9,260 nucleotides of DNA from an uncultured Lachnospiraceae bacterium (lineage in GTDB: Bacteria; Bacillota; Clostridia; Lachnospirales; Lachnospiraceae): the NCBI GenBank assembly GCA_910579425.1, contig CAJTVL010000125.1, forward strand, positions 1-9,260, in the 5' to 3' direction. Below, piece after piece: positions 1 through 6,304 of this stretch. The translations under genes were made by a program, and so were the position numbers. Position 1 is the first letter of the stretch. Each line of letters starts with the position of its first letter. Under the pieces are notes generated by a model. That model was not told where the DNA came from. It searched no databases and worked only from the letters and a program-made list of their open reading frames with translations.

Positions 1-2
1 GA

Positions 3-86
3 GATTTGGAAATAAAGAATGCAATCATGCAAAGGTATGAGCTTACTTCGGAAGAGGCAGAGAAATATTTATGTGAAGAAATATAA
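3..86 (+). CDS. 3' end of an unidentified gene (partial)
   Basis: The third forward frame is open from the window edge to a TAA at 84-86 and encodes 27 residues, ending in IMQRYELTSEEAEKYL followed by CEEI. The other two forward frames stop within about 40 bases. The tail looks like two charged helices (LTSEEAEKYL), a common ending for small soluble or regulatory proteins, but I cannot assign a family. An intrinsic terminator about 55 bases downstream supports this being the end of a real transcription unit. The remainder of the gene lies outside the window. Confidence 0.5.
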   Translation, partial: DLEIKNAIMQRYELTSEEAEKYLCEEI

Positions 87-139
87 ATCAGACAGAGTTT
101 GATAAGGTCAAAGAATAGTACTAAATAGCAGTAGATAAC

Positions 140-178
140 AAAGGGTGCAATATCGGTCTATCGGTTAGCACCCTTTTA
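140..178 (+). terminator. Intrinsic terminator
   Basis: AAAGGGTGC at 140-148 pairs perfectly with GCACCCTTT at 168-176. This gives a 9-bp stem with a 19-base loop, and the stem's 3' arm runs into TTTTATA. It lies downstream of the partial gene at the left edge and probably ends that transcript. Because the stem is A/U-rich at its base it could also act from the opposite strand, ending the minus-strand transcript of the gene at 221-502. Confidence 0.8.
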
Positions 179-220
179 TATGTACCGAAAAGTCCTGAGC
201 GAGCATGAGTTACGGTAGCT

Positions 221-502
221 TTATACCTGCTTTGCCTCCAAATGAAAAAGAATCTCCCCGTCCGCACAGGGAAAATCTATCTCATACTCTTTTTGGGAGC
301 CGCGGCCCGTGTAATTTCCGCCGCAACGGACAATTTCACATAAAGTATACAGTACAGGCATTGTCTTGGGGCAGAACCCTGCCGGAACCTCATACTGACA
401 CCGGAAAATATCTCCGGTTTCCAATCCCATCCGGCAATGGGAGGCTTCTCCTGATTTTACGGAAATGGTAAATTCCCAGTCTTCTACCATCCATTTTTTC
501 AT
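221..502 (-). CDS. TIGR04076 family small cysteine-rich protein
   Basis: This 93-residue protein begins MKKWMVEDWEF and has the pattern I associate with the TIGR04076 family: a short beta-rich N-terminus, a 'GDIF.C.Y..PAGFCPK' core (residues 30-46), and a C-terminal 'FPCADGEILFHLEA' strand pair. Cysteines lie at residues 23, 35, 44, 55, 60 and 79, which suggests a metal-binding or redox-active fold. The family's function is not known to me. The start at 502 is chosen over the upstream ATG at 520 because AGAGGA sits six bases before it, and because the extra residues MERGPP are encoded by that ribosome binding site. It is transcribed away from the glycerophosphodiesterase gene, from a near-consensus promoter at 535-562. 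It stands alone, with no cotranscribed neighbour visible. Confidence 0.8.
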   Translation of the reverse strand: MKKWMVEDWEFTISVKSGEASHCRMGLETGDIFRCQYEVPAGFCPKTMPVLYTLCEIVRCGGNYTGRGSQKEYEIDFPCADGEILFHLEAKQV

Positions 503-527
503 AGGGGGTCCTCTTTCCATTTTAAGG

Positions 528-557
528 TTGATTTATTATATCAGATAACAGTATACT
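528..557 (+). promoter_or_regulatory. Possible plus-strand promoter for the glycerophosphodiesterase gene
   Basis: TTGATT at 528-533 and TATACT at 552-557 are separated by 18 bases, giving a plausible but sub-consensus promoter reading toward the gene at 624. It physically overlaps the stronger minus-strand promoter. The -10 lies inside the 12-bp palindrome at 548-559, so both directions could be controlled by one protein. Confidence 0.4.
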
Positions 558-562
558 GTCAA
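535..562 (-). promoter_or_regulatory. Minus-strand sigma-A promoter for the TIGR04076 gene
   Basis: Read on the minus strand, a perfect -35 TTGACA (plus-strand 557-562) and a perfect -10 TATAAT (535-540) are separated by 16 bases. Both hexamers match the consensus exactly. The start codon lies about 33 bases past the -10. The spacer and -35 are overlapped by the palindrome at 548-559, so access is likely controlled by a repressor. Confidence 0.75.
548..559. promoter_or_regulatory. Perfect 12-bp palindrome, candidate operator
   Basis: ACAGTATACTGT is its own reverse complement. It covers part of the -35 and spacer of the minus-strand promoter and the possible -10 of the plus-strand promoter. 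A dyad in this position is typical of a homodimeric repressor site. I cannot name the repressor, and none is encoded next to it. Confidence 0.45.
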
Positions 563-623
563 TATAGAGTCTGAAACGGTGTGAAAAAATTTTTATGAAA
601 CCAAAAAGAGGAGAATTGGGATT

Positions 624-1331
624 ATGTTTATTAACTACGCCCACCGGGGGGCAAGCCAGTATTTTCCGGAAAATACATTGAGTGCTTTTTATGCCGGGAT
701 TGCTATGGGCGCCAACGGAATTGAAACGGATATACGAAAAACCAAAGATAACGTTCTGGTGCTGTTTCACGATAAAAATATCAGCCGGGTCACTGACGGC
801 CAGGGGAGCATTGAGGATTATACCTACGATGAGCTTATGAAGCTTCTGGTCTACAATCCGGAAAAGGACAGGACGGATAAAATAGTGGCTTTTGGCGACT
901 TCCTGAAATATTTTGGATTTCGGGATCTGACCTTTGCAGTGGAATTAAAACAGGATCAGGTGGAGAAGGAGACCATCGACATGCTGGAAGCCTTCAATAT
1001 GCGGGAAAAGACGGTGCTTACTTCCTTTAGCTACGAACGAATCAAAAATGCCAGGGCTTATAACCCGGGGTATCGGGTGGGGCTGCTTTATGGGGAGGAA
1101 GAGCCTGATCCTGAAGGGAAGCTTAAGGCGATCGGCGGGGAAGAATTATGCCCTCCGGCACAGTCCCTGACCAGAGAGTGTGTGGAGCGCTATCATGCCA
1201 TGGGATTTTCCGTCAGGGCCTGGGGAATATACACAGAAGCCCTCATGGTGCATGCCTGCGCCTGCGGTGTGGACGGTATGACGGTGAATTTCCCGGATGT
1301 TCTGGAGCAATGGCTACGGAAGAGAGGGTAA
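624..1331 (+). CDS. Glycerophosphodiester phosphodiesterase (GDPD family)
   Basis: This 235-residue cytoplasmic protein is the typical size of bacterial UgpQ-like enzymes, which hydrolyse glycerophosphodiesters to glycerol 3-phosphate and an alcohol in phospholipid turnover. It shows the expected TIM-barrel motifs in order: HRGA with catalytic His7-Arg8, PENT at 15-18, E34-T-D36 for metal binding, the second catalytic H49-D50, E107-L-K109, and a late W-x-(10)-GVDGMTVNFPD stretch corresponding to the family's 'GVDGIITDYPD' C-terminal strand. No signal peptide or membrane segment is present. The start is supported by AGAGGAG at 607-613, ten bases upstream. The gene is monocistronic as far as can be seen and converges on a GNAT gene. 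All key residues appear intact, so it should be active. Confidence 0.93.
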   Translation: MFINYAHRGASQYFPENTLSAFYAGIAMGANGIETDIRKTKDNVLVLFHDKNISRVTDGQGSIEDYTYDELMKLLVYNPEKDRTDKIVAFGDFLKYFGFRDLTFAVELKQDQVEKETIDMLEAFNMREKTVLTSFSYERIKNARAYNPGYRVGLLYGEEEPDPEGKLKAIGGEELCPPAQSLTRECVERYHAMGFSVRAWGIYTEALMVHACACGVDGMTVNFPDVLEQWLRKRG

Positions 1332-1418
1332 CACATCGTGATGGGATACAAGTAAAATGCGCACATCAATATAAAAGCAACCTTGTAAAACATCCAGCCC
1401 TCAATTACCTCTCCCATA
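1332..1418. other. Convergent intergenic gap between GDPD and GNAT genes
   Basis: These 87 bases separate two convergent stop codons. I see no convincing stem-loop with a T-run on either strand, so transcription from each side may read into the other or end by another mechanism. Confidence 0.4.
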
Positions 1419-1934
1419 CTACAGAATTTTTTCATACAAAAAGTCAGAATACGTAAGCTCTGTCCCTCTTTTATGATAAGATTTCTCTCCAATCACGGAA
1501 AATCCCAGCTTTTTCATCACCCCATTGGAGGCGGTGTTTTCCTTGTTGACATACACTGTGAACCTGCGCGCTCCCTTCTTTTTTGCATAATCCATCATAC
1601 CCTTGACCATTTCGGTGGCATATCCCTTTCGCCAGTGGTTCTTGTGGACGCAGTAGGCCAGGTCATAGGTAATGCCGTCCTTGCCTGGAATGAAGCTGCA
1701 GGTGCCGATCCTTTCCCCTGTATTTCTGGATTCGGAGATCAGATAGCAGCACTCCGGGTCTTCCCCCAGCGTTTCCAGCATGGCCCGGTATTCGTCATCC
1801 ATATTTTCCAGAGAAGGGTCGGAGAGATATTCCCCCATATCCGGATCGTTCCAGATACTGACGGCAAAATCAACGTCTTTTTTTGTGAAACTTCGTAAGA
1901 ATAACCGGCTGGTTTCGATGGTTTCTATTTTCAT
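1419..1934 (-). CDS. GNAT family N-acetyltransferase (RimJ/RimL-like)
   Basis: This 171-residue protein begins with IETSRLFLRSFTKKDVD, the hallmark opening of the Acetyltransf_3 / RimJ-RimL subfamily. Motif A, which binds the acetyl-CoA pyrophosphate, is W101-RKGYA at 102-106. The later NTASNGVMKKLGF block (133-145) is the usual motif B region. These enzymes transfer acetyl from acetyl-CoA to an amine, either a protein N-terminus or a small molecule; the substrate cannot be told here. An in-frame ATG at 2027 would add 31 residues, but the start at 1934 is preferred. AAAGGAA lies six bases upstream of it, the family consensus begins there, and the longer version would start upstream of the promoter's -10. 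It is divergent from the lactonase gene. Confidence 0.88.
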   Translation of the reverse strand: MKIETIETSRLFLRSFTKKDVDFAVSIWNDPDMGEYLSDPSLENMDDEYRAMLETLGEDPECCYLISESRNTGERIGTCSFIPGKDGITYDLAYCVHKNHWRKGYATEMVKGMMDYAKKKGARRFTVYVNKENTASNGVMKKLGFSVIGEKSYHKRGTELTYSDFLYEKIL

Positions 1935-1998
1935 GAGAGATTCCTTTCGGGATTTTTTTAACATAAGGATGGCTGACGAAGCCTGACATCCGTTGTTT

Positions 1999-2027
1999 AT
2001 TATAGCATTTTCAAAAACAGACCGCAA
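1999..2027 (-). promoter_or_regulatory. Minus-strand sigma-A promoter for the RimJ-like GNAT gene
   Basis: On the minus strand, -35 TTGCGG (plus-strand 2022-2027) and a perfect -10 TATAAT (1999-2004) are separated by the optimal 17 bases. Transcription would start near 1992, leaving a leader of about 58 bases before the ATG at 1934. Confidence 0.65.
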
Positions 2028-2054
2028 GTCGAAAGAAATGATCGTTCCAATCCG

Positions 2055-2083
2055 TTGCCTCCCGAAGAAAATGGATTTATAAT
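2055..2083 (+). promoter_or_regulatory. Plus-strand sigma-A promoter for the lactonase gene
   Basis: TTGCCT (2055-2060) and a perfect TATAAT (2078-2083) are separated by 17 bases. The predicted start site near 2090 falls almost on the ATG at 2092. This argues that translation begins at the downstream ATG at 2116, which has its own ribosome binding site. Confidence 0.7.
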
Positions 2084-2115
2084 GAACTAAGATGACAAAA
2101 ACGGGAGGACGGGAT

Positions 2116-3165
2116 ATGTTATATCAGGTATATGCAGGCTCTTACACCAGTGAGGGCGACAGGGACGGTATCTATCAGATCGAGCTGGACACAGACAAAG
2201 AAAAGCTGCGGCTTCTGCGGACTTACAGGGAGATGGAGAGCCCTTCTTTTCTGGCGGTGAGAGGGGAGTATCTGTATGCGGTCAGCGAGCGGGACGATGA
2301 TGGGGCGGTGGGCGCTTACAGGAGAAGCCGGGCGGATGGGACACTGGACTTCTTGGGCGCGGTTCCCACTAAAGGAAGCGCCATGTGCCATTTAAACGTA
2401 TGGCCGGACGGAAAGTATTATTCGGCGGCTAATTATATGAGCGGCAGCGTATTTACGGGAAGCATCCGAAAGGACGGCTCTCTGGGAAAGGTCTGCGGAT
2501 TCTGCCAGCACACAGGGGTGGGCCGCGATTCCACACGGCAGGAGGGGCCCCATGTACACTGCAGCGCACTGTCAGGGGATGGCGGGCGGCTGTATGTATC
2601 CGATCTTGGGTTGGATCAGGTATTTTGCTATGAAGTGGGAAAGGACGCTTCTCTGACCCTTGCAGCAGAAAATGCGCAGATCAGGCTTCCCAAGGGGGAG
2701 GGGCCCCGCCACTTTGTATTCAGAGAGCGGGGAAGATTTTTATATCTGACTGCAGAGCTTGGAAGTAAGGTATTTGTCTACGAGACAAAGGACGGCGGGA
2801 TGACCTACCAGGAGATACAGAGGGTCAGTACGCTGCCGGAGGGCTATGATGGAGAAAATACTGCGGCAGATCTTCATTTTTCCCGGGACGGAAGGTTTCT
2901 CTACGTCTCTAATCGGGGAATGGACAGCCTGGTATGGTATGAGACAGACGCAGCCAGCGGACGGCTGAATACAAAGGGCTGCTGTGATGCTTATGGAAAG
3001 TGTCCCAGAAATTTCTGCATCACGCCGGATGATCAGTATCTTCTGATCGCCAATCAGGTGAGTGGGAACATCGTGCTTTGCAGGCGCAATACACAGACAG
3101 GAGAGCCTGGCCCCAAATTGGATGTGCTCCCTGCCAGGGCGGCTTCCTTCGTGACGGCACTGTAG
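2116..3165 (+). CDS. 6-phosphogluconolactonase-type beta-propeller lactonase (YbhE/YkgB family)
   Basis: This 349-residue protein is the usual size for the Lactonase family (PF10282), whose members fold as a seven-bladed beta-propeller. They hydrolyse 6-phosphogluconolactone in the oxidative pentose phosphate pathway. Visible family landmarks are the opening YAGSYT (6-11), GPHVHC (144-149), GPRHFVF (196-202), YVSNRG (263-268), and a CPRNF...PDDQYLLIANQ segment (296-314). Blade-like repeats of the type 'G.RFLYV.N...' recur about every 50 residues. The start at 2116 is chosen because GGGAGG at 2103-2108 is correctly spaced and because 2092 lies at the predicted transcription start. No signal peptide is seen, so it is probably cytoplasmic. 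Some members act on other lactones, so the exact substrate is inferred from the family. Glucose-6-phosphate dehydrogenase is not nearby. Confidence 0.87.
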   Translation: MLYQVYAGSYTSEGDRDGIYQIELDTDKEKLRLLRTYREMESPSFLAVRGEYLYAVSERDDDGAVGAYRRSRADGTLDFLGAVPTKGSAMCHLNVWPDGKYYSAANYMSGSVFTGSIRKDGSLGKVCGFCQHTGVGRDSTRQEGPHVHCSALSGDGGRLYVSDLGLDQVFCYEVGKDASLTLAAENAQIRLPKGEGPRHFVFRERGRFLYLTAELGSKVFVYETKDGGMTYQEIQRVSTLPEGYDGENTAADLHFSRDGRFLYVSNRGMDSLVWYETDAASGRLNTKGCCDAYGKCPRNFCITPDDQYLLIANQVSGNIVLCRRNTQTGEPGPKLDVLPARAASFVTAL

Positions 3166-3346
3166 CGGTAAAAAGGCTGGAAAAGGACAAAAAAGCAAGG
3201 TAAATTGGTGGCAAAGGAAGGAGATTTCGTGGCATTTCCCATAAGATTTTTTTTCAAATGCCGATAAAATAGGTGAGAAGCAGAGAAACAAGGACATTTC
3301 CCCCAGGGGGATGGCCCTGAGACGGAATAATCGGAGGTGGATCACT

Positions 3347-3982
3347 GTGAATATTAATATGAAAGGAAACGGCGCACTTCTGTTTGGGGCGGGCTCTCTT
3401 TTAAAGGCCGGCGGACTCAAAAGCGCCACAGAGCGGCAGGAGCGTAAGGAAAAGAGCGAGCGGGAGATTGCCTTTTTTGAGAAGCAGAAAGAAAACTTAA
3501 AAAATAAGGAATGCGCCACCTTGGAGGAGATCGAGCGGAAGCTGGAAATGCTGCATACCTATGAGGACGAGATCGCGGCGGTGAAGGCTGCCTACAACAA
3601 AGAAGAGATGTTCCATATTCTGGACGAGGCGAGGGAGCAGGGCGAGAAGAACGCTGAGGCTGCCAAGAAGAACGAGCCCAAGACTCCGGAAGAGAGGAAG
3701 AAGGAGATGGCGGAAGAAGCCCTTGGCCTGGACGAGGAAAAAAGCGTTCTTTCGGAAACCATGGAAGAGCTTACGCAGGCAGTGGAGGAAGCTGTGGAAG
3801 AAACCGTAGAAGAAGCTACGGAGGTTATGGAAACCATAGAAGAAGCTGCGGAGAAAGCGGCGGAAAAGGCTGCAGGGGAAGCTGCTCAAAGGGCTGTGGA
3901 GGAAAACGTAGAAGAAACTGTGGAAATGAAGGCTCTGGAACAACAGGCGAGAAGATATGAGAGATTTGACGCCCGGATTTGA
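3347..3982 (+). CDS. Hypothetical protein with long acidic repetitive helix
   Basis: I do not recognise this 211-residue protein. It opens with a short glycine-rich apolar stretch (GALLFGAGSLLKAGG, residues 9-23), perhaps a membrane-associating segment. After that it is almost entirely charged helix. Residues 25-130 are mixed Lys/Glu coil, with a single PKTPEER break at 111-117. Residues 139-194 are a low-complexity run of VEEA, VEET, VEEAT and AAEKAAEKAAG units. The start is GTG at 3347, with GGAGGTGG at 3333-3340 in front; the in-frame ATG at 3359 is an alternative, and the ATG at 3311 has no good ribosome binding site. It follows the lactonase gene by about 180 bases with no clear terminator between, so cotranscription is possible. 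Its A/E-rich bias means distant similarity hits would be unreliable. Confidence 0.65.
   Translation: MNINMKGNGALLFGAGSLLKAGGLKSATERQERKEKSEREIAFFEKQKENLKNKECATLEEIERKLEMLHTYEDEIAAVKAAYNKEEMFHILDEAREQGEKNAEAAKKNEPKTPEERKKEMAEEALGLDEEKSVLSETMEELTQAVEEAVEETVEEATEVMETIEEAAEKAAEKAAGEAAQRAVEENVEETVEMKALEQQARRYERFDARI
3761..3928 (+). repeat. Degenerate short tandem repeats inside a coding region
   Basis: Units resembling GTAGAAGAAGCTACGGAG, ATAGAAGAAGCTGCGGAG and GTAGAAGAAACTGTGGAA recur. They encode V/I-E-E-(A/T) helical units of mainly four and sometimes more residues. The repeats are imperfect at the DNA level, so they look old rather than freshly expanded. Such tracts can change length by slippage. 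Confidence 0.55.
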
Positions 3983-4000
3983 ATATGACAAATGACAATA

Positions 4001-4049
4001 TGCCCCAACGAATGCTGCTTGAGAGAAAGCGTTCGCTGGGGCAATATAT
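4001..4049. terminator. Bidirectional hairpin terminator between convergent genes
   Basis: TGCCCCAACGAATGC at 4001-4015 pairs with GCGTTCGCTGGGGCA at 4029-4043. This gives a 15-bp stem with one A-C mismatch and one wobble pair, closing a 13-base loop. It is followed by an A/T-rich AATATATTTATT. It lies between the hypothetical gene (ending 3982) and the ABC gene (ending 4050 on the minus strand), so it probably serves both, though neither side has a long T-run. Confidence 0.65.
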
Positions 4050-5783
4050 TTATTCAAAAAAATCATTCTCCCTGAACTGAAGTGCATAAAGCTTTTTGTA
4101 GGTGCCGCCAAGTGCGACAAGCTCTTCATGGCTGCCCCGCTCTGTGATTCTTCCGTTTATGACCACTGCGATCTCATCCGCATTGCGTATGGTGGAGAGA
4201 CGGTGGGCGACCACCAGAGTGGTACGGCCCTTGCACAATTCGTCCAATGCCTGCTGTATTAAGACCTCCGTGGTATTGTCCAGAGCGCTGGTCGCCTCGT
4301 CAAGTATCAGGATGGCCGGATTTTTCAAAAAAACCCGGGCGATGCTCAGACGCTGCTTCTGGCCGCCGGAGAGTTTGACGCCCCGCTCGCCGATTTCCGT
4401 ATCGTACCCCTTTTCAAGGGTCATAATGTAGTCGTGGATATTGGCACGGCGTGCGGCCTCAAACACTTCTTCCTCCGCGGCGTCGGGGCGGCCATAGAGG
4501 ATATTTTCACGGATGGTGCCTGCGAAAAGGAAAACGTCCTGTTGGACAATCCCAATGTTCCGGCGGACGGATTCCATGGTCAGACCGCGGATGTCCATGC
4601 CGTCAATCAGGATGGAGCCGTCCTCCTCCCTGAGCTTGTAAAAATTGGGAAGCAGATGGCAGAGTGTGGTTTTTCCGCCGCCGGAGGGGCCCACCAGGGC
4701 CAGCTTGCGTCCCTTTTCCAGGCGCAGATTGATGTCGTGGAGGACTTCCTTAGAGGGATCATAGGCGTAAGTGACATTTTTAAACTCTATGGTGCCCTGC
4801 ACATTTTCAAGCTCCCTTGCATCCGGCGTATCCGTCTCGGGCTCCTGGTCCATGAGCTCCACAAAGCGTTTGAAGCCGCTGACGCCGTTCTGGAACTGCT
4901 CCATGAAGCCGATCAGGGTGTTTACCGGATTGATAAACAGGTTTACCGAAACAATAAAGGTAGAGTAATCCCCAAAGGATATTCTGCCCGCATACAAAAA
5001 CAGGCCGCCTGCGATCAGGATAAACACATTGAATATGTCTGTCACAAAGGAAGTGGAGGAGTGGAATTGGGCCATGGCATGGTAAGCGCGGCGGGAGGCA
5101 TCCACAAATAATTTGTCTCCCTCGCGGAATTTTTCCACTTCCCGCTCACTGTTGGTGTAGGCTTTGGTCACACGGATTCCCGTCACGCTGCTCTCAACGG
5201 CGGCATTGATGACGGCATTGCTTTTGCGGCGGTCATCAAAGGCGCGGCTCATGGCATGGCGGAAGTAGAGCGTCACCACCACCAGGATCGGAACGCAGGC
5301 GAAGATGATTAAGGTCAGAATGGGGTCGATCATAAACAGATAGATAAAGGATAAAACAATCATCACGGTACTGATCAGCAGATTTTCAGGGCCGTGATGG
5401 GCCAGCTCGCATACCTCAAACAGGTCGCTGGTAAGCCGTGTCATAATACGGCCGGTTTCATGATTGTCATAAAAGCTGAAAGGCTGCTTTTCCAGATGGG
5501 CAAACAGATCCTGACGCATCTGTGACTGCATCTGAACGCCGATCAAATGGCCGTAGTACTGCACAAAATAGCGCAGCAGCATACGTATTACGTACAGTGC
5601 CAGCACGATCAGGCCGGAAATGACGATGGTAGAGTACATTTTTTCGGGGATATAGATGTTGAGCATTTTATTTGTCACTACAGGGTAAACCATGCCGATC
5701 ACCGAGATAAGCAGAGAGGCCAGCATATCCAGGGTCAGCATTTTTTTGTGCGGCTTGTAGTAATGGATAAAACGTTTTAACAT
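4050..5783 (-). CDS. ABC exporter half-transporter (TMD-NBD, MsbA/BmrA-like)
   Basis: This 577-residue protein has the standard type IV exporter half-transporter layout. An N-terminal membrane domain carries about six hydrophobic segments (near residues 16-35, 52-72, 133-151, 155-173, 248-266 and 272-290). It is followed by an ATPase domain from about residue 331. Every catalytic element is present: A-loop region Tyr339/Tyr341, Walker A GPSGGGKT (365-372), Q-loop Gln414-Gln415, signature LSGGQ (471-475), Walker B ILILDE with catalytic Glu496, D-loop SALD (499-502) and H-loop His527. It should use ATP to move lipid, drug or peptide out across the membrane, and the substrate is not predictable. 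No partner half-transporter gene is adjacent, so it is probably a homodimer. Start at 5783 is supported by AAGGAAAGGAAG just upstream. It is divergent from an MCP remnant. Confidence 0.92.
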   Translation of the reverse strand: MLKRFIHYYKPHKKMLTLDMLASLLISVIGMVYPVVTNKMLNIYIPEKMYSTIVISGLIVLALYVIRMLLRYFVQYYGHLIGVQMQSQMRQDLFAHLEKQPFSFYDNHETGRIMTRLTSDLFEVCELAHHGPENLLISTVMIVLSFIYLFMIDPILTLIIFACVPILVVVTLYFRHAMSRAFDDRRKSNAVINAAVESSVTGIRVTKAYTNSEREVEKFREGDKLFVDASRRAYHAMAQFHSSTSFVTDIFNVFILIAGGLFLYAGRISFGDYSTFIVSVNLFINPVNTLIGFMEQFQNGVSGFKRFVELMDQEPETDTPDARELENVQGTIEFKNVTYAYDPSKEVLHDINLRLEKGRKLALVGPSGGGKTTLCHLLPNFYKLREEDGSILIDGMDIRGLTMESVRRNIGIVQQDVFLFAGTIRENILYGRPDAAEEEVFEAARRANIHDYIMTLEKGYDTEIGERGVKLSGGQKQRLSIARVFLKNPAILILDEATSALDNTTEVLIQQALDELCKGRTTLVVAHRLSTIRNADEIAVVINGRITERGSHEELVALGGTYKKLYALQFRENDFFE

Positions 5784-5851
5784 GGGTCAGTTCTTCCTTT
5801 CCTTAAGGCTTTCCGTTTTTTTCGGGCGTGATATGGAGAAACTCAATTTAT

Positions 5852-5879
5852 ATTGTACTACACTGATTTGATTTAGCAA
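5852..5879 (-). promoter_or_regulatory. Probable minus-strand promoter for the ABC exporter gene
   Basis: On the minus strand, -35 TTGCTA (plus-strand 5874-5879) and -10 TACAAT (5852-5857) are separated by 16 bases. The implied leader is about 60 bases. The rest of the 200-base intergenic stretch on this side holds no other obvious element. Confidence 0.5.
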
Positions 5880-5933
5880 GAACTAAATGAAATAAGTCGG
5901 ATGCATTGTCCAAAAGTCCGTCAGGCAATCCTA

Positions 5934-5962
5934 TTGCATGATTCACAAGCGTTTGATATAAT
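5934..5962 (+). promoter_or_regulatory. Strong extended -10 promoter upstream of the MCP remnant
   Basis: TTGCAT (5934-5939) and a perfect TATAAT (5957-5962) are separated by 17 bases, with the TG extension at 5954-5955. The -35 overlaps a small inverted repeat, GCAAT-CCT-ATTGC (5925-5937). An octamer, ATGCATTG, occurs at 5901-5908 and again at 5967-5974, flanking the promoter. It appears functional although the gene it drives is broken; it may now serve the HD-domain gene at 6305. Confidence 0.65.
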
Positions 5963-5992
5963 TCTTATGCATTGAAATATCTATAAGGAACA

Positions 5993-6238
5993 GTTAAAAT
6001 CAGCATTTGAACCTCGGTAATCACAGTGGCGGGCCTGTTTTTGCTATGGGGCATTGTTTCCTCCAGCGCTCAGCAGTCCGGCATGATTTCGGATGTGAGC
6101 GATGAGATTGAGGAAATATACCAGGTGGTTCAGACGAACTCTGCCGCAGTGGAGCGAAGCGTTGATAATTCCCGTGAATTGTCTGATCAGGCGAAGAGGC
6201 TCAATGACCTGATTGGCAAGTTCCGTATCGGTGATTAG
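5993..6238 (+). pseudogene. Methyl-accepting chemotaxis protein remnant
   Basis: The frame ending at the TAG at 6236-6238 encodes a C-terminal MCP tail. The segment EIYQVVQTNSAAVERS...SRELSDQAKRLNDLIGKF matches the family's usual ending 'QIS.VVQTNSA.AEES...ELS.QA..L..LVGKF'. Only about 60 of the several hundred residues of a normal MCP are present, and the ligand-binding, HAMP and signalling-hairpin regions are missing. Upstream in the same frame, separated only by a TGA at 6008-6010, is KISI then TSVITVAGLFLLWGIV, which resembles the start and first membrane helix of an MCP. The simplest reading is an internal deletion joining the N- and C-terminal ends, plus a nonsense change and loss of the start codon. 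The longest intact frame begins at a GTG at 6026 and has no ribosome binding site. It is probably not functional as a receptor. Confidence 0.72.
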
Positions 6239-6304
6239 CCGGATATTCAGGGAACAAAGGGAGAGAACAGAGAGGCTGTATGCCTGAAAGCAGGAGAAAA
6301 GAAA

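Noticed and set aside
205..471. Plus-strand open frame of 88 codons
   Set aside because: It is antisense to the TIGR04076 gene, which has a recognisable protein pattern, a ribosome binding site and a consensus promoter.
3231..3262. Inverted repeat GGCATTT...AAATGCC with a T-run in the loop
   Set aside because: The T-run is inside the 18-base loop rather than after the stem, and a 7-bp A/T-rich stem is not enough to call a terminator or operator.
3299..3311. TCCCCCAGGGGGA palindrome
   Set aside because: A one-base loop cannot fold as drawn, and it is not placed near a promoter I can support.
2740..3519. Minus-strand open frame of 259 codons
   Set aside because: It is the shadow of the lactonase gene and the next gene, with no family resemblance and no convincing start.
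3497..4129. Minus-strand open frame of 210 codons, Phe/Leu/Ser-rich
   Set aside because: The composition is what the reverse complement of a Glu/Lys/Ala-rich gene gives, and it runs through the terminator hairpin into the ABC gene.
4434..5111. Long plus-strand open frame of 225 codons opposite the ABC gene
   Set aside because: It is the complement of a fully motif-supported ABC ATPase and membrane domain. Its translation has no recognisable pattern and no ribosome binding site.
6007..6105. Alternative TTG-initiated short frame in front of the MCP remnant
   Set aside because: The ribosome binding site is about 16 bases away and the translation resembles nothing.
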